Below are positions 63,322 to 64,000 of a DNA stretch of 64,000 nucleotides, piece after piece. The stretch is from Nocardia xishanensis NBRC 101358. Lineage in GTDB: Bacteria; Actinomycetota; Actinomycetes; Mycobacteriales; Mycobacteriaceae. The translations under genes and the position numbers were made by a program. Within the stretch, counting starts at the first letter, position 1. Each line of letters starts with the position of its first letter. The stretch is from NCBI RefSeq assembly GCF_001613365.1, contig NZ_BDCF01000002.1:1-64000 (forward strand), written 5' to 3'. The notes under the pieces were generated by a model. The model did not search any database, had not been told where the DNA came from, and saw only the letters and a list, made by a program, of their open reading frames with translations.

Positions 63322-64000
63322 CCGACACCGAATCCACCACCCTGCGCCCGATTCCGGAATTCGAGGGCGTCCACGACATCTGGCCACGCGGCAACCGCCT
63401 CGAGGCGATCCGTGAAGCAGCCCAGAACTACCGGGAACGGTTTTTGTGCCAGGGCCAGGTGCGCGCGGTCAAGAGTTTCGACATCGCCGCGGCGCCGTAT
63501 CCGGCGCAGTACGCGTTCCAGAACTACTCGGTCAACCTCAACCCCTTCATCTCGATCATCAACCGCATGTTCGTCATCCAGTTCGAGGGCTTCGACGGCA
63601 AGCTCAAGACCCTGGTGTGGGAACCCACGGTGGCCGCCGGTTCGGCCGAAGCCCCGTTCTACCGGCAGCTGCAGCGCTTCGGCCGCCGGATCGGGATGGA
63701 ATCGTTGTTCGTCAAGTACTACAACGACCCCGATCAGGTGCTGCCGCGCCTGGGGTTGACCAACGCCGACGTGGACTACATCAGCTTCGATCACCTCCAC
63801 GTCCAGGACCCACGCATGATCGTGGGCAGCAGCGAACCGATCGAGGGCGAGACCCAACCGCGCAAGCCGTTGTTTCCCAACGCCAAACTGCTCGTGCACC
63901 GCCGCGAGCTGGGCACCTTCGAATCCATGCACCCCATGCAATGGGCCTGGTACGTCGAGGGCGGCATGAACGGCGTCCCCGAGGACAAGCTCGAGATCTT
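63318..64000 (+). CDS. MBL-like protein, cut by window end
   Basis: 227 residues visible from ATG 63318 to the right edge, open. The region YISFDHLHVQDPRMIVGSSE is a degenerate metallo-beta-lactamase HxHxDH-like motif (D-H-L-H-V-Q-D) and the chain continues KLLVHRRELGTFESMHPMQW. The N-terminal part (LCQGQVRAVKSFDIAAAPYP, FQNYSVNLNPFISIINRMFV) is extended relative to the minimal fold. Paired with an SDR, which suggests shared substrate chemistry. The C-terminus lies outside the window. Confidence 0.75.
   Translation, partial: MTDTESTTLRPIPEFEGVHDIWPRGNRLEAIREAAQNYRERFLCQGQVRAVKSFDIAAAPYPAQYAFQNYSVNLNPFISIINRMFVIQFEGFDGKLKTLVWEPTVAAGSAEAPFYRQLQRFGRRIGMESLFVKYYNDPDQVLPRLGLTNADVDYISFDHLHVQDPRMIVGSSEPIEGETQPRKPLFPNAKLLVHRRELGTFESMHPMQWAWYVEGGMNGVPEDKLEI

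Overview
The window is GC-rich actinobacterial DNA of a mycolic-acid-bacterium type, most likely Nocardia or a close relative. Evidence is the gene content: a ChoD-type cholesterol oxidase, an MmpL/RND-like transporter, F420-linked oxidoreductases (a Ddn-type protein and an LLM-class enzyme), a PatA-type PIM acyltransferase, a mycobacterial-type CtaD, and TANNNT -10 hexamers with several apparently leaderless starts. I see no rRNA, tRNA or CRISPR array. About 60 coding features are supported.

Layout. 1-963: N-terminal part of an acyl-CoA dehydrogenase. 1.2-2.2 kb: decayed gene fragments. 2.4-5.6 kb: two unrecognised proteins around a secretory lipase. 5.6-10.7 kb: choD with a divergent MerR gene, then TetR, an AurF-like diiron oxygenase and another TetR. 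11.1-16.8 kb: solitary ctaD, a P450-TetR operon, an amidohydrolase pseudogene and a PucR regulator. 16.8-28.4 kb: GH1 hydrolase, methyltransferase, MmpL transporter, Ddn-like protein, LysR/DapA-like pair, TylF-like methyltransferase, epoxide hydrolase, HIT protein, and an alcohol dehydrogenase-DUF4334 operon facing its TetR. 29.1-37.2 kb: flavin monooxygenase, TetR-hydrolase operon, a lone tyrosine recombinase, LLM oxidoreductase, and an aminotransferase facing an HxlR gene. 37.2-43.9 kb: cyanate locus (cynT, cynS and a nucleoside deaminase) with a cynR-like gene about 4 kb away, separated by a TetR/SDR pair and an unusual predicted ADP-ribosyltransferase-fold/HEAT protein. 44-56.3 kb: frameshifted ankyrin lipoprotein, MerR-hydrolase pair, a large repeat-like protein, nitronate monooxygenase, Ohr, hydrolase-HxlR, carboxylesterase, MarR/rhodanese pair and a PatA-like acyltransferase. 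56.5-61.6 kb: SHOCT protein and a heavy-metal P-type ATPase with an unusual CPD motif, followed by a wrecked TniA-TniB-TniQ transposition module. 61.7-64 kb: TetR facing an SDR and an MBL-like protein cut by the window end.

Most of the window consists of small catabolic, detoxification or stress modules, each paired with a local regulator. There are 15 regulators: seven TetR, two MerR, two LysR, two HxlR, one MarR and one PucR. For several the sequence shows the probable operator, as dyads in the divergent intergenic region or repeated at two promoters. The gene remnants at 1.2-2.2, 14.8-15.3, 32.3-32.9 and 59.5-61.6 kb mark this as an accessory, rearranging part of the genome.
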